A DNA stretch of 36,653 nt from Omnitrophica bacterium RIFCSPLOWO2_12_FULL_50_11 (lineage in GTDB: Bacteria; Omnitrophota; Omnitrophia; Omnitrophales; Danuiimicrobiaceae), in contig MHFT01000058.1 of the NCBI GenBank assembly GCA_001804315.1, positions 1-36,653 on the forward strand, read 5' to 3'. Under the pieces are notes generated by a model, which was given only the letters and a program-made list of their open reading frames with translations, was not told the origin of the DNA and ran no database searches. Positions within the stretch are counted from its first letter, which is position 1; every line of letters begins with the position of its first letter. A program made the position numbers and the translations under genes. Below are positions 36,513 through 36,653 of the stretch, piece after piece.

Positions 36513-36653
36513 ATGTTCTTTAGTTACAATCAAGAAGATTTCAAAAAGATGTGCAAGAAATACGGTAACCGTTCAGCCCCACTTACTGAAAAAATCACTC
36601 TTCAGGAAATTGATAAAATGGCGACATTAGAATTAAGATGGCACCCATTGATC
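36513..36653 (+). CDS. Unknown protein, partial at window end
   Basis: An open frame starts at ATG 36513 and runs off the window after 47 codons, reading MFFSYNQEDFKKMCKKYGNR and onward without a stop. I do not recognise the family. The start has no clear Shine-Dalgarno. The sequence is visibly more AT-rich than the genes before it, which could reflect transferred DNA or simply a different gene class. Confidence 0.35.
   Translation, partial: MFFSYNQEDFKKMCKKYGNRSAPLTEKITLQEIDKMATLELRWHPLI

Overview
The window is a bacterial chromosome segment, about half G+C by eye, whose genes all run left to right. It is one very long block of translation and transcription genes: tRNA-Thr, tuf, rpmG, tRNA-Trp, secE, nusG, rplK-A-J-L, rpoB, rpoC, rpsL, rpsG, fusA, then the S10, spc and alpha gene sets through rplQ, followed by an aminotransferase, a short mfd-like gene and the edge of an unknown, AT-richer gene. 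Thus the L11/rif, str, S10, spc and alpha operons of other bacteria lie end to end here. Markers include tuf placed before rpmG/secE rather than after fusA, zinc-type S14, L33, L36 and L24, a Cys-free S4 N-terminus, and no rpmD between rpsE and rplO. I cannot fix the phylum from sequence alone. Gene order and the load of intergenic palindromes fit an uncultured lineage of the Omnitrophota/Elusimicrobiota/PVC kind, and this is only an inference.

Layout. 1-346 holds a good sigma70-type promoter and a structured leader before tRNA-Thr and tuf. 1665-2029 is a non-coding gap with hairpins. 2030-5379 is rpmG, tRNA-Trp, secE, nusG and the four stalk/L1-region genes. 5380-5779 is a repeat-rich gap holding a fragment of an IS110-family transposase. 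5780-13692 is rpoB-rpoC, 13839-16903 is rpsL-rpsG-fusA, 16925-26596 is S10 plus spc, 26641-29634 is secY-adk-map-infA, and 29687-33077 is rpmJ-rpsM-rpsK-rpsD-rpoA-rplQ. 33337-36395 is an overlapping aminotransferase/mfd-like pair. A new transcription unit seems to begin near 36458.

The genes supply the ribosome, the RNA polymerase core, elongation factors Tu and G, NusG coupling, and the SecY/SecE translocon with methionine aminopeptidase and adenylate kinase. The coding part is conservative. The unusual material is (1) palindromic repeats of several families in nearly every enlarged gap, several starting on the stop codon of the upstream gene; (2) an IS110 remnant sitting in the loop of one such palindrome; (3) an Mfd-like protein of 637 residues that lacks most of the UvrB-like module and the C-terminal D7 domain; (4) a charged 60-residue N-terminal extension on L7/L12 and charged C-terminal tails on L3, L22, S3 and L17; and (5) apparent loss of L30.
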